A stretch of DNA of 64,000 bases from positions 62,001-126,000 of the forward strand of contig CAVTHW010000022.1 in the NCBI GenBank assembly GCA_963734625.1, given 5' to 3'. The stretch is from CAVTHW01 sp963734625 (GTDB lineage: Bacteria > Acidobacteriota > Terriglobia > Bryobacterales > Bryobacteraceae). The notes under the pieces are model-generated. The model did not search any database. It saw only the letters and a list, made by a program, of their open reading frames with translations, and was not told the origin of the DNA. Numbering within the stretch: position 1 is the first letter of the stretch; each line of letters begins with the position of its first letter. Positions 11,772 to 18,891 of this stretch are shown here, piece after piece. The translations under genes were made by a program, and so were the position numbers.

Positions 11772-11787
11772 ATCGTCAATCATCGAT
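11772..11787 (-). promoter_or_regulatory. Second copy of the ArsR operator motif, between arsR and arsD
   Basis: Read on the minus strand this is ATCGATGATTGACGAT, 14/16 identical to the ATCGTCGATTGACGAT upstream of arsR at 12149-12164. It lies just after the arsR stop and before the favoured arsD start. It could be a second control point or an internal promoter operator. Functional assignment is inferred from the duplicated sequence. Confidence 0.5.
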
Positions 11788-11789
11788 AA

Positions 11790-12143
11790 TCACAGAATCG
11801 CCACCAACGCCTTGAAACGCCGTAGGACTGGGGAGTTGATGCAGTAGCCCACGCGCGAACCTTCCTCCCGGCTGCGGATCAAACCCGCCTCCTTGAGAAT
11901 TCGGAGGTGCTCCGAGACGGTGGACTGGGCCAGCGGCAACTCGCCCACAATCTGACTGCAAACACGGGCTTCTTTGCGGGAAAGCAGGCGGAGGATTCGC
12001 ACGCGCGCCGGATGGGCGACTGCTTTGGCGAGCAGGGCCAGTTCGTCGTCGGCGGCTGCGCCTTCAACGGGCCGCAAGTCCAACGCCGGCTCCGGTTCGG
12101 GTGCGGGGCAGCAGGTCGGATCGAGTTCAGTGTCTTTTTTCAT
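11790..12143 (-). CDS. arsR: ArsR-family arsenic-responsive repressor (first copy)
   Basis: A 117-residue winged helix-turn-helix protein: LAKAVAHPARVRILRLLSRKEARVC, PLAQSTVSEHLRILKEAGLI (recognition helix) and a GSRVGYCINSPVLRRF wing and C-terminus. Possible As(III) thiols are Cys in EARVCSQI and the N-terminal Cys pair of DPTCCPAP. The ATG is the first gene after a promoter with an embedded operator (12149-12198), so autoregulation is likely. It heads the arsR-arsD-arsA-acr3 operon. No SD is obvious before the ATG, which suggests a very short leader. Confidence 0.9.
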   Translation of the reverse strand: MKKDTELDPTCCPAPEPEPALDLRPVEGAAADDELALLAKAVAHPARVRILRLLSRKEARVCSQIVGELPLAQSTVSEHLRILKEAGLIRSREEGSRVGYCINSPVLRRFKALVAIL

Positions 12144-12148
12144 CGGAT

Positions 12149-12198
12149 ATCGTCGATTGACGATTATAGATTAGCACACATCCTCCGGGGTCTGTCAA
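12149..12198 (-). promoter_or_regulatory. arsR promoter with ArsR operator
   Basis: On the minus strand: -35 TTGACA (forward 12193-12198), a 19-nt spacer, an extended -10 TGCTAATCT (TAATCT at forward 12168-12173), then the inverted repeat ATCGTC-GATT-GACGAT at forward 12149-12164, ending 6 nt before the arsR ATG. The -35 overlaps the last codons of the octaheme cytochrome gene. The operator would cover the transcription start, as expected for ArsR repression. Confidence 0.65.
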
Positions 12199-14651
12199 GG
12201 ACAAACGACCGGCCTCTTGAGCAGCCGCATCGCGGCCAACGCGATCGACACGACGGCAATTGCGACGACAATCAGATCAAAGATGGAGTAAGCGTACCGG
12301 GTCACCGCCGCAAGCAGCGACACCTTAAGGACCATCAGCCCGCCAGCGAACACGGCCACCCCCGCCAGCCCGTACTGGAGGATCGCGATGCGCCTCATCG
12401 GGACGCCCGAGCTGACCGCCAGCCACAGTCCAGACAGGACAACGGCGACCGCCACCCAGAAATGGTTTGAGTCCAGGGCGAACCGGCTGAAAGTCATGTA
12501 ACTGAACAAGCCAGGAGAGAAAAGCGCCAACGCGGGCAGCGCCAGGCCGCAAATTGCAGTCACGGCAGTCACGCGAGCCACCTGCTCCTGTCGTAATGCA
12601 GTGCTGACAGAGAGCACCCGCCTGACCGCCAGCGCCAGGAGCAGGACCGACAGGACAGCGAGTAAAAAGTAGATTGCGGGCTTCAGCCATTCTTCTCTCA
12701 ACACGCTCAAACGCACGGAAGCCGTGGAGAGGCCCAGGATCTGATAATTCGGAATCCACTGGCTCTCACCCGATGGAGTGAAGGGCTGGTTCAGAACCCG
12801 GCCATAGAAGAAAGCAGACTGCGTGCTATGGCATTCAGTGCATCCTTGGGAGCCCAGCGCCGCCTTGGCGGGCAGGACGTTGTGCGAGTACTTGTAGACC
12901 GAGGCGTAGGGCGTTGCTTCGTGCGGTTCTCGCGCCAGCACCTGGTAGTCCGTTCCACTGGAGAACTTGCGATCGTCCAAAACGTAGACCAGTCTCTTGC
13001 GATCGAGCGGGAAGCCCGTGGCGCTGAGGTACGCGCGTGTAGCAGTCAGCAGCGCATCAATCTCCTGTGGGCGATTGATCTCAATCATGCCATCGCCGTT
13101 ATCGTCCGTGATCTTCGCAAGCTGTGGATAGACCGATGGGTCCTTCTTGTGCTGCGTCCACATGGCGAAGAAGTCGCGCATGAAAAGCTGGTTGAGTCCA
13201 GGCTTGCCGTCTTCCTCCAAGCCCACCCACGAGCTGTGAACCCGGTTCGCCGGGAAGATCTTGCCTTTGTAGAGAACCAGGGTCGGACGGAATTCGTCTA
13301 CCGGCTGGTCCTTCACGGTAAAGAGGTCGAGCTCGCCGTAATGGTTCCAGAACTGCATGTCCTGGTCGTAGAAGGTCCAAATTTCTTTCGCTGGCGGCGT
13401 AATCCGCGGCGCCGGATTGAACACGTCGCTGGCCTGTACCAGCGCCGCCTTCGTATAACGCCGGGGGATGTGGCACGTTGCGCAAGCGATCCTGTCCAGG
13501 TGCAGCGGGGGCAGCCACGTGTGCTTCGCAAGTGGAGCGCCCAGCGTGCCGTCCGTGTGGCAAGACTCGCAACTGCGGACCGTGTTGTCCAGGTCGTTGC
13601 GCACCCAGCCGGATGGATCGTCGCCCTTGCCAAACTGGTGCACCTCGCGCCCGCGGATCTTCGCATCGGAGGCCTCGCTGCCGGCGGTGTGGCAGTCCAC
13701 GCATTTGAGGCCCTTCGCCAGATGCACATCGGTGTGAGCTGTGAACGAGGCGCCGCGCTTCTTCCAGCCGGGCTTCCAGTGGCAGTTCAGGCAGGTGTCG
13801 TTGCGCGGGGAACGTACGATGTGGAGCTTCACGTTGCCGTCCGCATCGAACAGGTCCTTGTTGTACTCGATGCGCGGCTTCTCAGCCCCGGCGACCTTCC
13901 CGACAATCTTGCCGAAGCGCGCGCCCTCGGTGGCGGCCCAACGGAAGTTAAGGTTGGCCAGTTGCGCGTTGCGGCCGCCGTAATCGTACTCCGGCATGTG
14001 GCACAGCAGACAGTCGGCCTCAATGATTCCCGTCTCGGACCAACGCGCCTTGTAGTAGTCACCGTCGAGGTTGTTGTCCCCACCTGCGGTGAAGCCAGAT
14101 GTGGGGTCGCTCATTCGCTGGTCGTACCGCTTGCCATCTCGGTCAAACTCCAGCGGGCCGCCGCCGGGATGGCAGTTCCCGCAGGTCGCGGTCACGAAAT
14201 CGAACGAGGTCATGTCGATGGAGCGGGCGTTCGCATTACGTTTCGGCGCGAGCTGGCGGTAGAGCGGAGCCGGCGAGCACCAGTTCCCGCCGTAGTTGCC
14301 CGGTGAACTGGCCCACTGGTAGCGGGCGGCGAACTCCGGCGGCATCGCCTCGCCTTTTCCCTGAGTGAAGTGGTAGCCCTGGGTGATCTTGTCGTAGTCG
14401 TGGCAACCCTTGGCGCCACACGTCTGCCGGGGCGAGTAGGGCGCGGAGGCGTTGAGGCCGGCCACCGGATTTATAATTCCGCCCTTCTCTTCGCGCAGAG
14501 GGAACAGCGGGCAGACGCCAACCGGTCGTGTGACGCGGCGCGGCTCGAGTTTCGCCTGGCCAGAATCAGTGGCCGCCTTGCGACAGGCACTACCCGTGAG
14601 CAGAACTGCAATGCCAACGGCTACAAAAAGGAAAAATGCGGGTCTTTGCAT
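12195..14651 (-). CDS. Octaheme c-type cytochrome (tetrathionate-reductase-like) with C-terminal membrane domain
   Basis: About 818 residues from the ATG at 14651 (GGAG upstream). The N-terminus has a lipoprotein-like leader (VAVGIAVLLTGSAC). There are eight candidate haem sites: one CX4CH (CGAKGCH) and seven CXXCH (CGNCH, CLLCH, CLNCH, CVDCH, CESCH, CATCH, CTECH). Number and layout fit the octaheme tetrathionate-reductase family, whose known member reduces tetrathionate, nitrite and hydroxylamine. After the haem domain come about five membrane helices, unlike soluble octaheme enzymes, so it may take electrons from the quinone pool. It is the last gene of the second arsR-led operon, 24 nt after a DGC protein gene. 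Its substrate is unknown. Confidence 0.78.
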   Translation of the reverse strand: MQRPAFFLFVAVGIAVLLTGSACRKAATDSGQAKLEPRRVTRPVGVCPLFPLREEKGGIINPVAGLNASAPYSPRQTCGAKGCHDYDKITQGYHFTQGKGEAMPPEFAARYQWASSPGNYGGNWCSPAPLYRQLAPKRNANARSIDMTSFDFVTATCGNCHPGGGPLEFDRDGKRYDQRMSDPTSGFTAGGDNNLDGDYYKARWSETGIIEADCLLCHMPEYDYGGRNAQLANLNFRWAATEGARFGKIVGKVAGAEKPRIEYNKDLFDADGNVKLHIVRSPRNDTCLNCHWKPGWKKRGASFTAHTDVHLAKGLKCVDCHTAGSEASDAKIRGREVHQFGKGDDPSGWVRNDLDNTVRSCESCHTDGTLGAPLAKHTWLPPLHLDRIACATCHIPRRYTKAALVQASDVFNPAPRITPPAKEIWTFYDQDMQFWNHYGELDLFTVKDQPVDEFRPTLVLYKGKIFPANRVHSSWVGLEEDGKPGLNQLFMRDFFAMWTQHKKDPSVYPQLAKITDDNGDGMIEINRPQEIDALLTATRAYLSATGFPLDRKRLVYVLDDRKFSSGTDYQVLAREPHEATPYASVYKYSHNVLPAKAALGSQGCTECHSTQSAFFYGRVLNQPFTPSGESQWIPNYQILGLSTASVRLSVLREEWLKPAIYFLLAVLSVLLLALAVRRVLSVSTALRQEQVARVTAVTAICGLALPALALFSPGLFSYMTFSRFALDSNHFWVAVAVVLSGLWLAVSSGVPMRRIAILQYGLAGVAVFAGGLMVLKVSLLAAVTRYAYSIFDLIVVAIAVVSIALAAMRLLKRPVVCP

Positions 14652-14675
14652 CGGTGTGTCTCCAGTCAACTCGCT

Positions 14676-15071
14676 TTATTGGCTCACGCCCTGCGCCACA
14701 GCAAGCATCTCTCTTGCGCGTTGGGCCACTCTCTCGATGCGCTCTTCCGTAACAGGAGATTTCGACTTCTCCATGCCGAGGCCTGTGACGCGAAGATGGA
14801 GAAAGCCCGTAAATCCGCCAGACTCCATCGTGAGCCTCGCACAATCGGTGTCGCAGCTGTCGACCACCAGGATCCGATCTGCCTCCCGTGCGCCTTTCAC
14901 AATCAACTCGGCGTTTGCCGGAATGCCCGCAAGACAATACATGCGGGCCGTACCCTCCTTATGGAGTAGCCGAACGGCGCGATCGGCAATCTCGGCCGTG
15001 TCGGCCACGCCGGAACAGCAGAACATGAGATCGGTCCCACCGCCGCATCCGCACTTAGGTCGTATATTCAT
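14676..15071 (-). CDS. Putative zinc-binding protein, DGC domain
   Basis: A 131-residue protein rich in cysteine. The N-terminal KCGCGGG and FCCSGVADTAEIADRA, and the middle YCLAGIPAN and LVVDSCDTDCARLTMESGG, match the DGC family (named for its Asp-Gly-Cys motif), presumed to bind Zn or another thiophilic metal. No enzymatic role is established. DGC proteins are frequently encoded with thioredoxin-like and permease genes in metal or metalloid clusters. Here it lies between a porin gene and an octaheme cytochrome gene in the arsenic-linked minus-strand operon. Confidence 0.75.
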   Translation of the reverse strand: MNIRPKCGCGGGTDLMFCCSGVADTAEIADRAVRLLHKEGTARMYCLAGIPANAELIVKGAREADRILVVDSCDTDCARLTMESGGFTGFLHLRVTGLGMEKSKSPVTEERIERVAQRAREMLAVAQGVSQ

Positions 15072-15090
15072 TCCGCACCTTCTCCTTGCT

Positions 15091-16191
15091 TCAATGGATG
15101 AAAACCTGTACCTGCACCTGGATGAGATCGTTCGCCACGCTTGCGGCCCGCTCGCCGCGATGTACGTAGCCTGCCATCACCTTGGCCCGATTTTGCCGGA
15201 GGTAATAGTTGAGTCCTGCTGTCGTCTGCCAGACGTCTTTCCCATTCCTGATGTGCAAATTTGGATCGAATGCTTCGTGTTTGACTACCGCCTGCCAGCG
15301 TGGCTTTAGGTACTTTGAGAACTGTACATAGTAGCCGGAGGCTGGAAAACCGGGCGTGAGCGGATCCCGGAACCTCAGGGAGGCTCGCAGGTACTCGGCC
15401 CGGACTGAAAGATCACCCCAGTCGGCCGAGAGCTCTGCCTGCCACCTTCGATCCGCACCGTAGAAATGTGACAGCTCAGCCCCCAGCGCCGCACAGCAGG
15501 GTCGGAACGGAAGGTCCGTTCCCCATCGGGCTGCGTATGCGCCACCGAACTGAAGGTTGAAAGCCTGGCCGGCGACCGCGTGACCGCGCACCGGGCGAAG
15601 TAGAGCCTGGCCGACCAGCAGGGGACCGACCCCATGAAAGCCATGTTGTGCTCCGCGTCCGTCGAAGACTCCCGCGGCATAGCGGAATGCCGGATGTGGT
15701 TCGCCGTCGACCTGCACTCCCCGGTCGCGATAGAACGAGTCGATGTAGGGACCGTCCGGAGTGAGCGCGTCTGTCACGAGCGAGCGGTCCATCGTCGCAA
15801 TCTCGAAATCCGGCGTGAAGCGTTCACGGCCAAATGGCGGCTTGAACTGCCCGGCTGCGAACTGAACTTCCTTGCGCCAGGCATAACGCAGCCAAGCCTC
15901 CTGGAAATACACGTGCCCATCGGTCGCGTTCGCGTTGCCGTCCTTGAACAGCCCCTGTGCATACCACTGAACACGAGGCGTCAAGTTGCCCCCAATCATC
16001 AGCTTCAGGCGGCGAAGCGCGAAGAGGTCCTTGTCGCTTTCGACGGCCGTGTAGCGAAGCTGCATATAGCTGGACCACCGCAACCTTCCGCTTCCCTCCC
16101 TGAGCGGCGGGGGAAACTGCTGTCCAAACACGAGCGCCGGATACGCCACGCTGGCCAGCAACAAGATCGATGTGAAGCTCCCGGCCCGCAT
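15091..16191 (-). CDS. OprO/OprP-like outer-membrane porin
   Basis: A 366-residue protein. A signal peptide (SILLLASVAYPALVFG) is followed by alternating beta-strand segments and an N-terminal block typical of phosphate-selective porins: RRLKLMIGGNLTPRVQWYAQ, FQEAWLRYAWRKEVQFAAGQFKPPFGRE and DRSLVTDAL. The C-terminus ends in VQVQVFIH, a plausible barrel-closing strand. OprO/P porins pass phosphate or polyphosphate and could admit arsenate. It lies 17 nt downstream of the arsE-like gene, in the arsenic-linked operon. Anion selectivity is not provable from sequence. Confidence 0.8.
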   Translation of the reverse strand: MRAGSFTSILLLASVAYPALVFGQQFPPPLREGSGRLRWSSYMQLRYTAVESDKDLFALRRLKLMIGGNLTPRVQWYAQGLFKDGNANATDGHVYFQEAWLRYAWRKEVQFAAGQFKPPFGRERFTPDFEIATMDRSLVTDALTPDGPYIDSFYRDRGVQVDGEPHPAFRYAAGVFDGRGAQHGFHGVGPLLVGQALLRPVRGHAVAGQAFNLQFGGAYAARWGTDLPFRPCCAALGAELSHFYGADRRWQAELSADWGDLSVRAEYLRASLRFRDPLTPGFPASGYYVQFSKYLKPRWQAVVKHEAFDPNLHIRNGKDVWQTTAGLNYYLRQNRAKVMAGYVHRGERAASVANDLIQVQVQVFIH

Positions 16192-16208
16192 CTGGTGCTC
16201 GCTGCGGT

Positions 16209-16454
16209 TCAGCCCGCGGTTCGCGCTCCGAGCAGGGTCTTCAGCTCCGCTACTGACGGCACCCGGCCCATGATCGCGATCTCACCGTCAATCACAATCG
16301 CCGGCGTGCGCAGAACGCCGAGCTTGGCCATTTCGTTATAGTCGGTGACCTTCGATATGTCGGCGGCCAGATTCAGTTCCGCACAGGCGTTGAAGACCCG
16401 TTGCTCCGTGGTCTTGCAGTTCATGCAGCCAGGTCCTGCGATTTGAATCTTCAT
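16209..16454 (-). CDS. arsE: Small thioredoxin-fold protein, ArsE-like
   Basis: From the ATG at 16454 the product is about 81 residues: MKIQIAGPGCMNCKTTEQRV with a CXXC redox or metal site, then VTDYNEMAKLGVLRTPAIVIDGEI with the thioredoxin cis-Pro region. It belongs to the small MTH895/TM0996-like thioredoxin family. Its position directly after an ArsG-type permease and an ArsF-type protein matches the arsEFG set, where ArsE and ArsF are proposed to reduce the nitro group of aromatic arsenicals. An upstream in-frame TTG is less likely. The ArsE name is by context and is less certain than the fold. Confidence 0.65.
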   Translation of the reverse strand: MKIQIAGPGCMNCKTTEQRVFNACAELNLAADISKVTDYNEMAKLGVLRTPAIVIDGEIAIMGRVPSVAELKTLLGARTAG

Positions 16455-17145
16455 ATGATTGGACCCCAAAAATGTAGTTCAGACAAAACTTGATGCCAAT
16501 CGCGATGAAGACGACGGCCGTAATCCTCCGCGCCCACTTCTCGAGTTTGGCCAGCCGGTTGAATGCCTTGCCGACCCATTGCGACCCAAGCGCAATCAGC
16601 ACGGCGAACACGAGCACTGGCAGACCCGTCCCAATCCCGTACGCCGAAGGCAGCATCACCGCGGAGCCGTGTTGAACCGCGAGCGGAATGAGGCTCCCGA
16701 AAAACAGGGCAGCCGATACCGGACAGAACGAGAGAGCGAACACCACACCCAGGAGGCCGGCTCCGGCCAGGCCGCTAGCCCGCAGTCTCTTCTCAATCCC
16801 GTCGGTGACGCAGGAGGTTGTGAAGCTGATCGGAATGACATCCAGAAGTAGAACGCCCGTCAGAATCAGTATGGGTCCCAGCGCCTTGTTCATATTCCGT
16901 TGGAGGAAGAAGGAAACATCGTGAATCGCGAACAGGCTCGCAATCAAGAGCCACGCGAGCCCGGCATAAGCGACCGATCTTCCGATCGTGTACAACGCGC
17001 CCGTCAGCATCACTCTTGTCGGCGAACCGAGGTCCTTTCCGATGAAGGACATCGCCGCCACGTTGGTTGCCAGCGGGCAAGGGCTGATGGAGGTCAGAAT
17101 CCCCAGCCACAGTGCCGCGGCCGAGCCGGCCAGCAGTCCATCCAT
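16336..17145 (-). CDS. arsG: ArsG-like aromatic arsenical efflux permease (CcdA-type membrane protein)
   Basis: A six-helix membrane protein of the cytochrome-c-biogenesis/DsbD superfamily: ILTSISPCPLATNVAAMSFI at the N-terminus and ALSFCPVSAALFFGSL halfway, each with the conserved Cys-Pro of this fold. It abuts arsF (stop 17146). The membrane domain ends near CLNYIFGV at about 16470. The remaining frame overlaps the arsE gene by over 100 nt and looks non-native. One extra base in the T5G4 run at about 16465 would give a stop overlapping the arsE ATG (ATGA), so the true end is probably near 16451. The family annotation is efflux of trivalent aminobenzyl arsenicals. Confidence 0.75.
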   Translation of the reverse strand: MDGLLAGSAAALWLGILTSISPCPLATNVAAMSFIGKDLGSPTRVMLTGALYTIGRSVAYAGLAWLLIASLFAIHDVSFFLQRNMNKALGPILILTGVLLLDVIPISFTTSCVTDGIEKRLRASGLAGAGLLGVVFALSFCPVSAALFFGSLIPLAVQHGSAVMLPSAYGIGTGLPVLVFAVLIALGSQWVGKAFNRLAKLEKWARRITAVVFIAIGIKFCLNYIFGVQSYEDSNRRTWLHELQDHGATGLQRLCGTESGRRHIEGHRL

Positions 17146-17574
17146 CTAGTTGCCCAGAAGCGTCGCGACGTTCGACTGCACGTACTGGATGAACTCGCCC
17201 TTCTTCCTCACCAGGTCCCAGGTCTTGTCCAAGGTCCGCCACTGACCCTGCTTACCGTTGTTGAACTTCACCAGAACCAGAGAACTGGTATAGAGCCGGT
17301 AGTCCTGGGCGAAATGCCGGTTCTTCGGCTGCTCGACATCCACCACGCGCCATTCAATGATCCCTTTGCGCAGCGCGTCGCCGTACTTTGCCTGCAGGGC
17401 CTCTTTCGAGTAACTTTCGATGGCCATGCAGGTTACGCACCGCTGTGTGGCGTGGAAGTAGTAGGCCACCAACTTGAGCGGCGAGGCCGCGCCATTGTCC
17501 GCCGTATAGGACGGTGCAATCAGTCCGAAGACCAGCACTAGCAGCAACAGGAGCCGCCAGAATCTCGCTTTCAT
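17146..17574 (-). CDS. arsF: ArsF-like periplasmic thioredoxin-fold protein (nitroreductase subunit)
   Basis: A 142-residue protein with an N-terminal signal sequence (LLLLLVLVFGLIAPSYT). A thioredoxin-like domain begins LVAYYFHATQRCVTCMAIE with a CXXC. Later segments (KGIIEWRVVDVEQPKNRHFAQDY, SLVLVKFNNGKQGQW, FIQYVQSNV) fit the ArsF nitrophenyl-reductase-subunit family. It directly abuts the arsG gene. With ArsE it is proposed elsewhere to reduce nitro-aromatic arsenicals such as roxarsone(III) to the amino form, which ArsG then exports. The family match is good; the actual substrate here is unknown. Confidence 0.75.
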   Translation of the reverse strand: MKARFWRLLLLLVLVFGLIAPSYTADNGAASPLKLVAYYFHATQRCVTCMAIESYSKEALQAKYGDALRKGIIEWRVVDVEQPKNRHFAQDYRLYTSSLVLVKFNNGKQGQWRTLDKTWDLVRKKGEFIQYVQSNVATLLGN

Positions 17575-17748
17575 GTCATTCCTCCCTCAATTAAGACCGT
17601 ATGTCGGGCACCGCAACGTAAAGGTAGTCCCAGTCGGCATCCCTTCCAGGCCCCGGCCTCGCGCCGTGGGCAGCAACGGCGGCGAATCTGGACGGGCCAG
17701 GATTCAACCGGTCTGCCGTCAGGGCTTATGTTCCTTCGGGCCGGCCTT

Positions 17749-18444
17749 TCAAGCACTCACTTTACGGAGCAAGAGCGCGAGCTCGGCCATCCGTCTCCCC
17801 AAACTCCTGGCTGTGGCCAGGCCCGTCTCATCCTTGCTGATGTCGTCATTCGTGCTCACCAGGATTCCGCCCAGCCTGGATGTGGGCCTCCCCTCGCTGA
17901 CGATGATCATGTCCTGGCAGAGCATCGCGGCGTGGATTGTCTGAAGCGTCAACTCCTGTCCGCCATTGCGGGCCGCCCCAACCGCCAGCGCCCCTCCGAC
18001 CTTGTTCCGGAGAGCGAAATTCCCGCGAAATACCATCCACCGATCCAGAAAGGCCTTGCACAGCGAACTCATGCTGCTGAAATAGACGGGTGTGCCGATG
18101 ATGATGCCGCCCACATTCGGCCCACGCAGCTTGGCTTCAATCTGCGGGAAATCATCCCTCTCCCCCGCCGCCAGTGGAACGCCCGCTGCCATATCGCCGT
18201 TCATCTTCAAGCCCCCTAAGTCGATCAACTCGACCTCGACATCCGGCGAAGCTCCTTTGGCCGCCTCAAGGCAAATTCGCAGCGCCGCCGCTGTGGTCTT
18301 GTCCTTGCGCGGGCTACACGAAACACCGATGATCTTCACGGTTTTCGCTTGGCTGACTCCGCCAGTGTCTGGCCCTTGAGCAAGAGCGAAGGGAACAGCA
18401 CCCGCCGCCCCAAAGAAAGTTCGTCGCGTCCAATTTGTGGACAT
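17749..18444 (-). CDS. Flavodoxin-like NAD(P)H-dependent FMN reductase with Tat signal
   Basis: A 231-residue protein. The N-terminus NWTRRTFFGAAGAVPFALAQG is a twin-arginine export signal. The flavodoxin-like domain follows: VKIIGVSCSPRKDKTTAAAL (FMN phosphate loop), IIIGTPVYFSSMSSLCKAFLDRW and GGALAVGAARNGGQELTL. Family members reduce FMN, quinones or nitro-aromatics with NAD(P)H. Export by Tat would place a flavin reductase outside the cytoplasm, which is unusual for an NAD(P)H enzyme, so another electron donor is possible. The gene follows arsR2 by 16 nt; a 174-nt gap without a visible gene separates it from arsF. Confidence 0.78.
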   Translation of the reverse strand: MSTNWTRRTFFGAAGAVPFALAQGPDTGGVSQAKTVKIIGVSCSPRKDKTTAAALRICLEAAKGASPDVEVELIDLGGLKMNGDMAAGVPLAAGERDDFPQIEAKLRGPNVGGIIIGTPVYFSSMSSLCKAFLDRWMVFRGNFALRNKVGGALAVGAARNGGQELTLQTIHAAMLCQDMIIVSEGRPTSRLGGILVSTNDDISKDETGLATARSLGRRMAELALLLRKVSA

Positions 18445-18460
18445 CGGATTCTCCTTTCCG

Positions 18461-18786
18461 CTACCGAACCGCCAGAATTTCCTTTTCTTCCTCTGCCAGT
18501 GAATGCATCACTGCCCCAACGCAGTCAAAGAATCTCAAAACACACGGCACGCGCAGACTGTAGAAGACCTGGTTGCCCCGCTTGTCGTCGGTTACGATCC
18601 CCGCAGCCTTAAGGAGAGACAGATGCTTCGAGACCGTTGACACGTCGGCGCCCACCATCTCCGTCAATTCGCAGACGCACCGTTCGCCCTTCGACAGTTC
18701 GTCGACCATGAACAGCCGGGTGGGTGCGCGAGGGCCTTGATGATCCGGGCTCGGGCCTCGTATCTGGCATGCGTCTTTCGATCCAT
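18461..18786 (-). CDS. arsR: ArsR-family repressor (second copy), frameshifted
   Basis: The DNA-binding part reads LFMVDELSKGERCVCELTEMVG, DVSTVSKHLSLLKAAGIV and GNQVFYSLRVPCVLRFFDCV. The CVC pair is the classic ArsR metal site, and extra Cys near the C-terminus may contribute. The family N-terminus (MDRKTHARYEARARIIKALAHP) is encoded one frame over from an ATG at 18786. The join at a CCC run (about 18719-18724) needs one extra base. It heads the FMN reductase-arsF-arsG-arsE operon and has its own promoter and operator. It is divergent from arsC. Confidence 0.82.
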
Positions 18787-18789
18787 AAA

Positions 18790-18823
18790 TGGCAATTCTG
18801 CCAAATAGCCAAGAATAAGTCAA
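18790..18823 (-). promoter_or_regulatory. arsR2 promoter with overlapping inverted-repeat operator
   Basis: Minus strand: -35 TTGACT (forward 18818-18823), a 17-nt spacer, -10 CAGAAT (forward 18795-18800). The inverted repeat TGGCA-N4-TGCCA (forward 18790-18803) covers the -10 and ends 4 nt before the arsR2 ATG. The layout is that of a self-repressing ArsR promoter. The operator differs from the one used by the first arsR, so the two operons are probably regulated independently. Confidence 0.6.
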
Positions 18824-18891
18824 ACGAACTGCCCGCCCTGTAATGAGCGGACCTGCCGCCCGGCATTACGATGAAAGAAGAGGGTCATGAC

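Noticed and set aside
12828..14306. 492-codon open frame antisense to the octaheme cytochrome
   Set aside because: The opposite strand encodes eight haem motifs in the right order; the antisense frame has no recognisable domain.
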